64,000 nucleotides of DNA from Lachnospiraceae bacterium (GCA_019421365.1 JAHZFJ010000011.1:66016-130015); one strand, 5' to 3'. Numbered from the stretch's first letter, positions 1-9,535 are shown. A program made the numbers and translations. The notes: a model not told the origin generated them from the letters alone.

Positions 1-259
1 GAATAACGATGTAATGAGTTCAATAAAGTACTAACTATATGTCTAAAATGTCCATTAGGAGTAGGTAAAACCTTGATTATAAAGGAAATATACTAAAACG
101 ATTAAGAAATAATGACAACAAAAATATACAAATAATAGGATGGGATTGTCTATTCTGTACAAAGGTAATTTTTGGTATACTCTAATTAGTAAATAACTAC
201 TGCGCGTAATATGGGGATTGCAGAAAGTGATTACTAAAAATATAAAAGGAGAAGATGGT

Positions 260-1708
260 ATGAAAAGAAAATTACTTAGTGTGTTGTTATGTGCAACATT
301 AGTCGCTTCAATGGCAGTGGGGTGTGGAAAGAAAGATAATTCTACAACTAACAATGATAAGAATAGTACTGAAACTGTTACTGATGTTACGAAAAATGAA
401 ACAGAAGCAACTGATGACAGTGCTACGACAGACACAGAAACAACAGATCCTGCAGCTAGTGGTTTAGCTTACAAAGGAACAATTAATATTATGCATTTCT
501 CTACTTCTGAAGAAGCTGAGGGAAATGGTGGATCGGATGGCTTCCGTACCATGAACCAACAATGGGCTGATGCTAATCCAGATATCAAGTTAGAACAAAA
601 TGTATTAGCAAATGATGAATATAAGAGTAAAATTGCTACATTAGCTGGAGCAAATGATTTACCAGATGTATTCATGTTACAAGGTATGAATACGAAAGCA
701 TGGGCTGAACAAGGTCTTATATTAGATATGACAGATATCATCAATAATTCACCATATGCAGCTCAATATGATTTAAGTAAATTCTATCCATTCCAATTTG
801 ATGGAAAAACTTATGGTTTACCAGCACTTTGCGAAGGTTCTTGTGCAATCGTAGCGTATGATTCTGAACTTTGGAAAGAAGCAGGTTTTGATGCATTTCC
901 GGCTACTTGGGATGAGTTAGTTAGTGCAAAAGCTTTCTTTGATGATAAGAAAATTACAGAAGTAGCTTTTGGTAACAGAGATAAATGGAATATGAACTCA
1001 TGTTTCTTATCAACTGTAGGTGATCGATTCACAGGTTCTGATTGGTATCATTCAATTATTGAAAAAACAGGTGCTAAATTCACTGATCAAGCATTTGTAG
1101 ATTCATTAAAATTCACACAAGAAATTTTCCAATCAGGCGTATTTAATAAAGACTTCAATGCAATTACTAACGAAGATGCAAGAGAATATTACATCGATGG
1201 TTCTGCAGCAGCAGTAATCGGTGGTAACTGGGATATCTCTTATATTGGAGCTACTTTAAAAGAAAGCGATCCAGAACTATATGCTAGAACTAAATTTGCT
1301 GTAATACCTCAACCAGCTGGAGCTACTGGCTCAACAAATACTCATAATACTGGTATGGGTTATGCTGTAGCAATCAATTCAAAAGTTGCTGATGATCCAG
1401 ACAAATTAGCTGCTTGTATCGATTTAGCTTACAAATTAACTGGTTCTGATTTCTCAACTTATGTTGCAGAAAACTATGCATTATCAGCTTTAACAAAAGT
1501 TGAGTCTGTAGATATGAGCAAATTTGATCAATTTACTACTGATTTTTATAACTTCTACCAAAATCCTGGTTGTGAAATCTATGACTCTTTCTTAACGGGT
1601 GCAGTTTGGGATGTATTAAATACAGATTTGCAGACAATGGTAAATGGAGAAATCGATCCAGAAACAGTTGCAGCAAATGCACAAAAAGCTTATGAGGAAA
1701 ATTATTAG
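260..1708 (+). CDS. Sugar ABC transporter substrate-binding lipoprotein
   Basis: Extracellular solute-binding protein of the sugar family (SBP_bac_1 type), expected to capture a sugar and deliver it to the two permeases downstream. The start is the ATG at 260, which has an aaggag site just upstream; an in-frame codon at 218 lacks one. The protein is 482 residues. A lipoprotein signal is visible: Lys/Arg at the N-terminus, hydrophobic core, then lipobox AVGC, followed by a Ser/Thr/Asn/Asp-rich linker to about residue 65. The body has the usual late motifs of this family, such as GGNWDISY. Family and first-operon-gene position are clear; the sugar is unknown. No adjacent ATPase is present, so a shared MsmX-like ATPase is inferred. 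Confidence 0.9.
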   Translation: MKRKLLSVLLCATLVASMAVGCGKKDNSTTNNDKNSTETVTDVTKNETEATDDSATTDTETTDPAASGLAYKGTINIMHFSTSEEAEGNGGSDGFRTMNQQWADANPDIKLEQNVLANDEYKSKIATLAGANDLPDVFMLQGMNTKAWAEQGLILDMTDIINNSPYAAQYDLSKFYPFQFDGKTYGLPALCEGSCAIVAYDSELWKEAGFDAFPATWDELVSAKAFFDDKKITEVAFGNRDKWNMNSCFLSTVGDRFTGSDWYHSIIEKTGAKFTDQAFVDSLKFTQEIFQSGVFNKDFNAITNEDAREYYIDGSAAAVIGGNWDISYIGATLKESDPELYARTKFAVIPQPAGATGSTNTHNTGMGYAVAINSKVADDPDKLAACIDLAYKLTGSDFSTYVAENYALSALTKVESVDMSKFDQFTTDFYNFYQNPGCEIYDSFLTGAVWDVLNTDLQTMVNGEIDPETVAANAQKAYEENY

Positions 1709-1752
1709 AGATAATGATTTACTCAAGGTGACATAACCTTATTAAGGAATGG

Positions 1753-1786
1753 ATTGGTTCTCATGATAACCTTCATGAGAACCAAT
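1753..1786 (+). terminator. Intercistronic hairpin between binding protein and permease genes
   Basis: A perfect 14-bp inverted repeat (attggttctcatga and its complement) with a 6-nt loop lies between the binding-protein gene and the first permease gene. No long U-tract follows. Such hairpins commonly act as partial terminators or 3' mRNA stabilisers that give more binding protein than permease; that role is inferred. Confidence 0.75.
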
Positions 1787-1814
1787 TATTCTATCGGATA
1801 CAAGGAGGGAGTCT

Positions 1815-2711
1815 ATGCTTAGTTCCATACGTCCAAAAAAAGGAGTAATATTCTTTTACTTACTTATACCAGTTCTTATCTATGTGTTTTCTGTGTTCGT
1901 ACCATTAGCTACGGCATTTTATTACAGTTTCTTTAACTGGAAAGGTGGTCCTAACAAAACATTTAACGGAATTGAGAATTATATAACCTTGATAAAAGAT
2001 GAGGTTTTTAGGAGTGCTTTTGGTCATAATATTTACCTGGTAATTGCCTGTATTATTGGACAGATTGGTTTAGCGTTTATATTCGTATTAATGATTAATT
2101 CAAGATATACAAAGTTAAAAGGTATTCATCGTACCTTTGGTTTCTTTCCGAGTACGATAGCAGCAGTATCTATTGGATTCATCTGGAGTATGATCTATGA
2201 TTACAAAAGAGGACTTCTTAATTGGTTATTAGATTTAATCGGAAAGGGTGACTCAGCTAAAGTTTGGTTAAATGAACCTAAGTTAGTAATGTTACTTATT
2301 GCAATTCCATTAATATGGCAGTTCATCGGTTATTATATGGTTATTATCTTATCAGCCATTTCGTCCATCGATCAAGAGATTTTCGAAGTAGCAGAGCTTG
2401 ATGGTGCTAATTCATTTCAAAGAGCAATATATATCGTAATTCCTTTAATTAAGAATACATTGTTAGTATGTGTTACATTATGTATTGCTGGTAACATGAA
2501 AGCATTCGATCATATTTACGTAATGACTGCAGGTGGCCCAGGTAACTCTTCTATGGTTATGGCACTCTATGGATACAAAGTTTCATTCGACCAACAGAAT
2601 ATGGGATATGGTAGTGCAATATCAATTGGTATATTCGTATTGAGCTTAATCGTTATTCTAGGGTCACAAGCATTGATTGGTCATCTCACGAAAGATAAGG
2701 AGGTGGCGTAA
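1815..2711 (+). CDS. Sugar ABC transporter permease, MalF/UgpA type
   Basis: First membrane subunit of the importer, 298 residues. It opens with a cytoplasmic basic stretch, then a long hydrophobic helix at about residues 10-35, and contains further membrane spans. The EAA loop that docks the ATPase is visible as EVAELDGANSFQRAIYIVIP near residues 195-215. An aaggaggg site precedes the ATG. Its stop codon overlaps the start of the next permease gene by one base, so the two should be translationally coupled. No substrate can be assigned from sequence. Confidence 0.93.
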   Translation: MLSSIRPKKGVIFFYLLIPVLIYVFSVFVPLATAFYYSFFNWKGGPNKTFNGIENYITLIKDEVFRSAFGHNIYLVIACIIGQIGLAFIFVLMINSRYTKLKGIHRTFGFFPSTIAAVSIGFIWSMIYDYKRGLLNWLLDLIGKGDSAKVWLNEPKLVMLLIAIPLIWQFIGYYMVIILSAISSIDQEIFEVAELDGANSFQRAIYIVIPLIKNTLLVCVTLCIAGNMKAFDHIYVMTAGGPGNSSMVMALYGYKVSFDQQNMGYGSAISIGIFVLSLIVILGSQALIGHLTKDKEVA

Positions 2712-3553
2712 TGGAAAAACAATCAAGACATATATGGTCTAAGTATTTTGTTAATTTAATACTGATAATATTTTCATTGAGTTGTATCTTCCCTTTGATC
2801 TGGATGTTTTATTCTTCATTAAAAGAGAAACGTGTATTCAATGCTGATATTATTGATTTACCAACAAATCCAACATTAAGTAATTACACTAAGATCCTTA
2901 CAAATCCAGATTATCATATTTATCAATCCATGTTTAACAGTTTTAGAGTTACTTTCTTATCTGTAGTATTAATTGTTATTTGCGGGTTTATTGTGGGATA
3001 TATAATTGCAAGAGTTAGGTTTAAATTAAACAGAGTGCTTTATGTAATGTTCTTAATGGGGATGTTAATTCCAATTCATTCATTACTAGTACCAATCTAT
3101 ATTGTTTTTAAGAATTTTGGGTTAACAGATAAATGGTACACCTTAATTATACCTTATGTAGCTTTCGGATTACCAATAGCAATATTTCTTGTGGAAGGAT
3201 TTATTAAGGGAATACCAGTTGCTTTAGAAGAAGCGGCAGCAATCGATGGAAGTAGTTTTAGTCGCACCTTATTCAGTATTATACTTCCTGTGGCGAAACC
3301 AATCTTAACAACAATTGCTATCATTCAAACGTTTGCATGTTGGAATGAATTCTCATTCGCATTGGTTTTGGTATCGAATAGTAAATTACAGACTGTACCG
3401 CTTGCAATGACACAATTTACAGGACAGTTTGCTTCGGATTATCCAAAGATTATGGCTGCAATGTTATTGACGATGTCACCAATCATTATTCTTTATTTTG
3501 TATTTAGTAAACAGATTATTAAAGGTATGGTTGCTGGTGCCGTTAAAGGATAA
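2711..3553 (+). CDS. Sugar ABC transporter permease, MalG/UgpE type
   Basis: Second membrane subunit, 280 residues, overlapping the upstream permease by one base (TAATG arrangement). The EAA loop is visible as EEAAAIDGSSFSRTLFSIIL around residues 175-195, and several hydrophobic spans are present. It should form a heterodimer with the MalF-type subunit. No nucleotide-binding subunit follows, which is common in Firmicutes that use one multitask ATPase for several sugar importers. The 138 bases after it hold no recognisable structure apart from the ribosome site of the next small gene. Confidence 0.93.
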   Translation: MEKQSRHIWSKYFVNLILIIFSLSCIFPLIWMFYSSLKEKRVFNADIIDLPTNPTLSNYTKILTNPDYHIYQSMFNSFRVTFLSVVLIVICGFIVGYIIARVRFKLNRVLYVMFLMGMLIPIHSLLVPIYIVFKNFGLTDKWYTLIIPYVAFGLPIAIFLVEGFIKGIPVALEEAAAIDGSSFSRTLFSIILPVAKPILTTIAIIQTFACWNEFSFALVLVSNSKLQTVPLAMTQFTGQFASDYPKIMAAMLLTMSPIIILYFVFSKQIIKGMVAGAVKG

Positions 3554-3691
3554 AGAAGGCATTGCATGTTATGAAAGTTAACAGTGACATTTACAAAACA
3601 AGTCATGGCAAGAAATTTCAAAATTATTATTGAATAGAAAAGTGTGAGCTAAGGAACAATAAACCTATCAGAGAAAATAGGAGGTTACAAT

Positions 3692-3907
3692 ATGAACTAT
3701 TTCGGTATGGGTTTATTGGCATTACCGGTAGCCATTGAGAATAATAAAAGATTAACTGAGGCTGAAAAAGAACAACTATATTTTCGATACAAAGATAATT
3801 ACCAACATCGCGAAGCAGACAGAGTGTTAAATGGTGACATTATTGAAGATAATGTTGATTCATTAATGAATCTAGCAATTTTATCTAGTGTTAATAAGAA
3901 TGTATAA
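3692..3907 (+). CDS. Small hypothetical protein, 71 aa
   Basis: A 71-residue ORF with a strong ribosome site (taggaggttac) seven bases before the ATG, so translation is likely. The N-terminus is mildly hydrophobic (MNYFGMGLLALPVAI) and the rest is charged and probably helical, with the stretch LTEAEKEQLYFRYKD. I do not recognise a family. It lies 138 bp after the permease gene and is followed within eight bases by a PalB repeat that may act as its 3' end. Confidence 0.6.
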   Translation: MNYFGMGLLALPVAIENNKRLTEAEKEQLYFRYKDNYQHREADRVLNGDIIEDNVDSLMNLAILSSVNKNV

Positions 3908-3914
3908 AGCAAAC

Positions 3915-3988
3915 AAACTTCGCACTTGAAGATTTAGAGGAGTAGCAAACTGCTATAATCAACTGAAGTCTTTTTATGTGCGAAGTTT
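3915..3988 (+). repeat. PalB repeat, copy A (internally deleted)
   Basis: Ends are perfect 11-bp inverted repeats: aaacttcgcac at 3915-3925 and its complement at 3978-3988. Inside are the family signature ttgaagattt after the left end and a T-rich tract (ctttttatg) just before the right end. It starts eight bases after the stop codon of the preceding gene. Other copies are at 17411, 24125, 60541 and 62198; this one lacks the long central hairpin of the 60541 copy. Confidence 0.8.
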
Positions 3989-4091
3989 GAGTAAATTATG
4001 GTAGAGGTTTTAATAGACTACATTTACAAAGAATTTGTGAATTTAATGGCAGGATAGATACATATAATCTAGATAAGTAATAATTTGGTGA

Positions 4092-5837
4092 ATGATTATG
4101 AATAGTGGAAAACGGGATAATCAACTGAATCTGGCACTTGATGTGGATGAAGAAACTAGAGAACAAACACTCGATCTTGATGTGGGATTTATACCTGAGG
4201 AACAATCTTGGGAATTAATTGTTAAATATAGTGGTAGTCTCCAACGTATACGTGATGAACTACAAATAAGTGTTGTCGAGTTACTTAACGAATATGCTAT
4301 AATTATAATACCAGAGCACTTAATAAATCGACTTGGTAATTATGAAGAAATTGAATTCATAGAAAAACCAAAACGGCTTGTATTTGCAGTGGCTAATGGT
4401 AGGGCAGAATCTTGCATAAATCCACTTCAAATCCCACAATTTGATTTATTTGGTGAGGGTGTATTAGTTGCAATTATAGATTCTGGTATAGATTATGGAC
4501 ACCCAGATTTTCGAAATGACGATGGAACAACAAGAATAGAAGCGATATGGGATCAGACAATTCAAGGGTCTCCTCCAGAAGGATATGATGTCGGTACTTT
4601 ATATACACGTGAGCAGATTAATGAAGCTTTGGCACAGGTGAATCCTGCAAATCGTTTAGCAATTGTGCCGAGCATAGATCTCTCCGGACATGGTACAGGT
4701 GTTGCAGGAATTGCTTGTGGGAATGGAAGAGCAAGTAACGGTAGGAATAGAGGAGTGGCATCACAGAGTAATATAATTGTAGTGAAATTAGGTGCCCCTA
4801 CTCCTACGTCTTTTCCTAATACTACAGAATTGATGGAAGGAATAGATTTTTGCATCCGAAGTGCCATTAGGTTGGGTCAACCAATTGCAATTAATGTGAG
4901 TTTTGGAAATAATTATGGTTCGCATGATGGAAGGTCTTTATTAGAATATTACATTAATGATATTGCTAACATATGGAAAAGTAGTATTGTTATCGGTTCG
5001 GGAAACGAAGGAGCTACGGCAAGACATACAGGTGGTCTTGTTAGAAATCGAAGTGATCAGATTGTAGAGCTTGCAGTTTCAGAATACGAGAGAACGTTCA
5101 ATCTACAATTATGGAAGAGTTATAATGACATTATGTCAATAGAGATTACAAGTCCAAGTAATGTTACAGTAGGCCCAATCCGTGAGATTCAAGGAACACA
5201 AAGTTTTGTAGTTGATAACACTCGGGTATTATTCTATTATGGAGAGCCGATTCCATTCAACAAAGCTCAGGAAATCTATTTTGAATTTATTCCTATAGGT
5301 GAGCGGGTAGCGACTGGTATATGGAAAATTCGATTGATAGGTGAAAGGATTGTTGTAGGTAATTATGATCTTTGGTTACCAGCAGGTAATGCTATTAGCT
5401 CTTCAACAAGATTTTTACGCCCTACACCTGATGTTACACTGACGATACCATCCACTACATACAGGGCAATCACTGTAGGTGCTTATGACGGTAGTACAGA
5501 TAGCTATGCTAATTTCTCTGGGCGTGGTTTTACTAGAGATGGGGAAACAATTAAGCCGGATATTGTAGCACCAGGGGTGGATATTACATCAACTGCACCC
5601 AACTCAAGTTATTCTACTTATACAGGGACTTCCTTTGCAACACCATTTGTAACTGGTAGTGCAGCGATGTTGATGCAGTGGGGGATTGTAAATGGAAACG
5701 ATCAATACCTCTATGGAGAAAAACTAAAAGCATATCTAATTAAAGGAGCAAGGCATTTACCAGGATTTAGTACATATCCCAATCCACAGGTTGGCTGGGG
5801 AGCATTATGCGTCAGAGATAGTCTGCCTATCTTATAA
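4092..5837 (+). CDS. Subtilisin-like serine protease (S8, Csp-like)
   Basis: Peptidase S8 of 581 residues. The catalytic triad is intact: Asp130 in IIDSGIDYGHPDF, His200 in DLSGHGTGVAGIA and Ser514 in TGTSFATPFVTG. There is no signal peptide; the protein starts with an acidic region of about 110 residues that may be a pro-segment, and a beta-rich insert lies between the His and Ser blocks. This layout resembles clostridial CspA/CspB-type cytoplasmic or spore-associated subtilases, but processing of germination proteins is only an analogy. The start has a weak ribosome site; ATG 4098 is an alternative. The stop codon lies inside the left end of palindrome PalA1. Confidence 0.88.
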   Translation: MIMNSGKRDNQLNLALDVDEETREQTLDLDVGFIPEEQSWELIVKYSGSLQRIRDELQISVVELLNEYAIIIIPEHLINRLGNYEEIEFIEKPKRLVFAVANGRAESCINPLQIPQFDLFGEGVLVAIIDSGIDYGHPDFRNDDGTTRIEAIWDQTIQGSPPEGYDVGTLYTREQINEALAQVNPANRLAIVPSIDLSGHGTGVAGIACGNGRASNGRNRGVASQSNIIVVKLGAPTPTSFPNTTELMEGIDFCIRSAIRLGQPIAINVSFGNNYGSHDGRSLLEYYINDIANIWKSSIVIGSGNEGATARHTGGLVRNRSDQIVELAVSEYERTFNLQLWKSYNDIMSIEITSPSNVTVGPIREIQGTQSFVVDNTRVLFYYGEPIPFNKAQEIYFEFIPIGERVATGIWKIRLIGERIVVGNYDLWLPAGNAISSSTRFLRPTPDVTLTIPSTTYRAITVGAYDGSTDSYANFSGRGFTRDGETIKPDIVAPGVDITSTAPNSSYSTYTGTSFATPFVTGSAAMLMQWGIVNGNDQYLYGEKLKAYLIKGARHLPGFSTYPNPQVGWGALCVRDSLPIL

Positions 5838-6178
5838 TATGATTCGAGGGTCAAAAGGTCGAATTTTAATTTATTCATCTGATGTTGATTAATGTACTTG
5901 TGTAGTATTAGTTTGTGATACAAAACTCTTATACATTTTCATAGCTTCTCTGCTGGCGTACTATAACACAAAACACGCTACACACCTAGTATGCACTAAG
6001 AAGTACTATAGATGTTTTGCTATCGTTTTTTAGTCATAGTACACCAGCAGAGAAGCAACTCTATGAAACTAAGAGTTTTGCATCGCTAGGCTGATGATAC
6101 ACAAGTACAGGTTAGTAGTCGGAAGAATAAAAATTTCGACGTTGTTTATGACCTTTAGACTCTCGAAACATAATATAA
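5832..6178. repeat. PalA1, giant imperfect palindrome (about 347 bp)
   Basis: The whole gap between the protease and selO folds back on itself. The left end (ttataatatgattcgagggt, from 5832) matches the complement of the right end, and pairing continues for about 160 bases per arm, including cttctctgctgg near 5945 with its partner near 6050 and caaaactctta near 5921 with its partner near 6070. The apex is near 5980-6020. It contains no credible ORF. A homologous copy in the opposite orientation, PalA2, lies at 42301-42689. Confidence 0.85.
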
Positions 6179-6183
6179 AAAAA

Positions 6184-6213
6184 AGAACGAGGTAGCTTAT
6201 AACACCTCGTTCT
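6184..6213 (-). terminator. Rho-independent terminator reading leftward
   Basis: A perfect 10-bp stem (agaacgaggt at 6184-6193 and acctcgttct at 6204-6213, loop 10). The run of A upstream on the plus strand is a U-tract on the minus strand, so this is a canonical terminator for leftward transcripts. No minus-strand gene ends here; it abuts PalA1. Confidence 0.7.
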
Positions 6214-6330
6214 AATTGAAGGAATCATAATTATGAATTTTATAAGTATTGCTCAATACGTATAATCAATGATAATGGGATAACACTATTAAGGATAATT
6301 AATGGCTATATAGCAAAGGAATGGTGCGAC

Positions 6331-7803
6331 ATGAAGGAAGGATATATTAATAATTCAGTAATAAAATTAGAAAATACCTATATAACATTGCCAGAAGAAT
6401 TCTATTCAAAACAATTACCGAGTAAAGTACCATCACCACAATTGGTTGTCTGGAATGATTCTTTAGCTTCTGAACTGGGTTTGGATCTTGAATTTTTTAA
6501 GCAAGACCAAGGAACATTAGTGCTTGCTGGTAACAAAATAATAGAAGGAACAACACCAATTGCCCAAGCTTACGCAGGGCATCAATTTGGTTATTTCACG
6601 ATGTTAGGAGATGGACGAGCAATTCTTCTGGGAGAATATGTTACAAGTAAGGGAGAACGGTTTGATATTCAGTTAAAAGGGTCTGGAAGAACGCCGTATT
6701 CTAGAGGTGGAGATGGGAAAGCAACACTTGGCCCCATGTTGCGTGAATATATTATTAGTGAGGCAATGAAAGGTCTTGGTATTCCAACCACAAGAAGTTT
6801 AGCAGTTGTTACCTCAGGAGAAAGGATTCTTAGAGAAACGGCATTACCAGGTGCAATTTTAGTCAGAATAGCAAAGAGTCATATACGGGTAGGCACTTTT
6901 GAGTACGCAAATCGAATGCTAGATAAAGATGCCCTAAAATCATTATCCAATTATACATTGAATCGTCATTATCAGGAGGGGCTGACCGAAGAAAACCCAT
7001 ATATATACTTGCTTCAAGAAGTGGTGAAGCAGCAGGCAAGATTGCTTGTTAAGTGGCAATTAGTTGGATTTATTCATGGCGTAATGAATACAGATAATAT
7101 GACTATAAGCGGGGAAACTATTGATTATGGTCCTTGTGCATTCATGAATCGTTACAATCCAGAAACTGTCTTTAGTTCCATAGATACAAGTGGAAGATAT
7201 TCTTATCAGAATCAACCGAAAATGGCTTCCTGGAATTTGGCCAGATTTGCAGAAGCACTATTGCCATTGCTAGCTGACGAGCAAGAAGCAGCAATTAAAA
7301 TTGCACAATCTGAGATTGATCAATTTTCTACACTTTATCACAAGCTATGGATTAAAGGAATGGGTGAAAAACTCGGTTTGTTTCATGCTGATGAGGGAGA
7401 TGAAAAGTTGATGAAAGGATTGTTAAGTCTTATGTTAAAGTATAGAGCTGATTATACGAATACATTCCGAGATTTAACATTGGATACGAATCCACATTCT
7501 GAATTAACGGATTCTAAAGAGTATGAAGAGTGGTATACATTATGGCAGAAACGTCGCAAAAGCCAGAAAGAATCACTTGACGAATCCAAAATATTAATGG
7601 AGAATAATAATCCAACAGTAATTCCAAGAAATCAAAGAGTAGAAGAAGCGCTTGAGAAAGCGGTAGAACACCAAGATTATAGTGAAATGGAAGCCCTTGT
7701 TTCCGTTCTTTTGAATCCTTATGATTACAATAATAGAAACGAATACTATGAAAATCCATCTGATACACATGATTGTGGATACAAAACTTATTGTGGAACG
7801 TGA
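6331..7803 (+). CDS. selO: SelO/YdiU family protein adenylyltransferase
   Basis: Member of the SelO (YdiU, UPF0061) pseudokinase family, which transfers AMP to Ser/Thr/Tyr of target proteins and is linked to redox homeostasis. Length (490) fits the family. Typical blocks are present: QLKGSGRTPYSRGGDGKATL near residue 110, GIPTTRSLAVVTSGE near 150, HGVMNTDNM near 250 and DYGPCAFM near 266. The C-terminus ends YCGT, placing Cys third from the end, where animal SelO carries selenocysteine. An aaagga site ten bases upstream supports the start. It appears monocistronic. Confidence 0.93.
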   Translation: MKEGYINNSVIKLENTYITLPEEFYSKQLPSKVPSPQLVVWNDSLASELGLDLEFFKQDQGTLVLAGNKIIEGTTPIAQAYAGHQFGYFTMLGDGRAILLGEYVTSKGERFDIQLKGSGRTPYSRGGDGKATLGPMLREYIISEAMKGLGIPTTRSLAVVTSGERILRETALPGAILVRIAKSHIRVGTFEYANRMLDKDALKSLSNYTLNRHYQEGLTEENPYIYLLQEVVKQQARLLVKWQLVGFIHGVMNTDNMTISGETIDYGPCAFMNRYNPETVFSSIDTSGRYSYQNQPKMASWNLARFAEALLPLLADEQEAAIKIAQSEIDQFSTLYHKLWIKGMGEKLGLFHADEGDEKLMKGLLSLMLKYRADYTNTFRDLTLDTNPHSELTDSKEYEEWYTLWQKRRKSQKESLDESKILMENNNPTVIPRNQRVEEALEKAVEHQDYSEMEALVSVLLNPYDYNNRNEYYENPSDTHDCGYKTYCGT

Positions 7804-7830
7804 GTGTATAACGTTAGGATAATGTCTGGT

Positions 7831-7859
7831 TTGTATTAAAGATAATTATTTGGTATAAT
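7831..7859 (+). promoter_or_regulatory. Promoter of the sulfite/nitrite reductase gene
   Basis: TTGTAT (7831-7836), 17-bp spacer, TATAAT (7854-7859). It lies 74 bp upstream of the reductase start; no operator palindrome is evident. Confidence 0.7.
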
Positions 7860-7932
7860 ATAGTATAAGAATGTAATGCTTACTCTTGTGCATTATAGAA
7901 AATACAACATAAAGGAAAAGGATGGTATTTTT

Positions 7933-9468
7933 ATGGCTAGAAATCATGTGGAAGAATTTCGTGAAGATTTAAAGGAATTTCATGAAATAACAAAGAAGTT
8001 TTATCAAAAAGAAATTACAGTACCAGAATATAAATCTTTCTCAGGTGGTTTTGGTAGCTATGCTCAAAGAGGTGGGGAACGTAGTATGCTAAGACTAAGA
8101 TTAGCTGGCGGGGAATTGAACAAAGAGAAATTGAAATTTGTGGCTGATAGCATTAGTAAGTATAATATTGATCTTGTGCATTTCACTACCTGCCAGTCAA
8201 TACAGGTTCACAATCTAACAGAAGCTTCTGTTTGTGGCTTAGTTGAAGAGGCATTTGATCATGGTATTATAACTAGAGGCGGTGGTGGAGATTTCCCGAG
8301 AAATGTTATGTGTTCACCACTTTCTGGGGTCGAAGAAGATGAATACTTTGATCCACTTCCTTATGCAAAAGAAGCGGGAGACTATCTACTAGGATTTATT
8401 AAAAAAGTAAAACTTCCTAGAAAGCTTAAAGTATGCTTCACTAATTCAGAAAAGAATGAAACACATGCTACCTTCCGTGATTTGGGGTTTGTTGCAAAAG
8501 CAAACCAAACCTTTGATGTATATGTAGCAGGTGGGCTTGGAATTAAACCAAAGATGGGAGTATGTGTTGCGAAAGATGTAGAACCATCGAAGATCTTATA
8601 CTATATTAAGACAATGATTGATGTCTTCACAGAACATGGTAATTATACGAATCGAGCAGCATCACGTACAAGATTCTTACAAGACACGCTTGGAGTGGAA
8701 GGATTAATTAATGTATATCAAGAAAAATTGGCACATAATTTAGAAAATGAAAAACTTGATATTAACGTAAAAGCTAAAGTAATTAATAAGACTGGAGATG
8801 GTGAAATATCAAATCCTAGAATTATTAAACAGAAGCAAAAAGGACTTTATTCAGTATCATATCACCCAATAGGGGGAAATCCTAAACCTGAATTCTTTGC
8901 AAATATATATGAAGTGATTAGTAATATGAAAGACGTTAAATTACGTATATCACCTGACCAAGGAGTTTATGTAATTAATCTTACAGCAGCTGAAGCACAG
9001 AAAGTCTTAGAATGTACGAAAGACGGAGCTAACACACTTTTTGAAAGATCAACTGCCTGTGTTGGAGCAACTATATGTCAAGTAGGAATTGGTAAATCAC
9101 AAGCGCTCTTAGATGCTTGTATTGAACGTGTGAGACAAGAGAATTTTAAGGACGGAGTACTTCCAGCTATTCATATTTCAGGTTGTCCATCTTCTTGTTC
9201 AGCTCATCAAATTGGAAGACTTGGATTTAGGGGTGGTAAAAAGCCAACACAGGATGGACCAAAATTCGCATTCGCAGTGTATGAAGATGGTTGTGAGCTT
9301 CTTGGCGCAGAAAACTTCGGTAAAGAGATGGGTGTTATTGTAGAAGATGATATCCCTGAGTTCTTAGTTGATATTGGTAAAGAGGTTACTTCATTAGGGG
9401 TAACGTATGAAGAATATCGTAAGCAATACCCTGAGAATTTAGGGAAATTAGCTGCAAAATATATATAA
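7933..9468 (+). CDS. Ferredoxin-type sulfite/nitrite reductase (siroheme)
   Basis: Siroheme and [4Fe-4S] reductase of the NirA/Sir family, catalysing six-electron reduction of nitrite to ammonia or sulfite to sulfide in the cytoplasm. The four cluster and siroheme cysteines are visible as CVGATIC and GCPSSC in the C-terminal third, with the flanking SAHQIGRLGFRGG block. The ATG at 7933 is preferred because an aaaggaaaaggatgg site precedes it; an in-frame ATG at 7876 has no such site. That gives 511 residues, normal for the family. Which substrate is physiological cannot be settled here. Its proximity to the suf operon would suit sulfide production, but this is inference. Confidence 0.88.
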   Translation: MARNHVEEFREDLKEFHEITKKFYQKEITVPEYKSFSGGFGSYAQRGGERSMLRLRLAGGELNKEKLKFVADSISKYNIDLVHFTTCQSIQVHNLTEASVCGLVEEAFDHGIITRGGGGDFPRNVMCSPLSGVEEDEYFDPLPYAKEAGDYLLGFIKKVKLPRKLKVCFTNSEKNETHATFRDLGFVAKANQTFDVYVAGGLGIKPKMGVCVAKDVEPSKILYYIKTMIDVFTEHGNYTNRAASRTRFLQDTLGVEGLINVYQEKLAHNLENEKLDINVKAKVINKTGDGEISNPRIIKQKQKGLYSVSYHPIGGNPKPEFFANIYEVISNMKDVKLRISPDQGVYVINLTAAEAQKVLECTKDGANTLFERSTACVGATICQVGIGKSQALLDACIERVRQENFKDGVLPAIHISGCPSSCSAHQIGRLGFRGGKKPTQDGPKFAFAVYEDGCELLGAENFGKEMGVIVEDDIPEFLVDIGKEVTSLGVTYEEYRKQYPENLGKLAAKYI

Positions 9469-9535
9469 GCATTATCTAGGAAATCAATAAAATAGAATGA
9501 TATGATATAAAATATCTATTTGTATACAGATTCTA

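Noticed and set aside
95..110. Possible catabolite-response (cre) element upstream of the binding-protein gene
   Set aside because: taaaacgattaa resembles a cre core, but it lacks the conserved flanking bases and such matches are frequent in AT-rich DNA.
176..181. TATACT as -10 of the first ABC operon
   Set aside because: No acceptable -35 lies 16-18 bp upstream (ttctgt), so I do not list a promoter.
55..435. Minus-strand ORF of 126 codons at the window start
   Set aside because: It mirrors the Ser/Thr/Asp-rich linker and signal region of the binding-protein gene and has no ribosome site or family resemblance.
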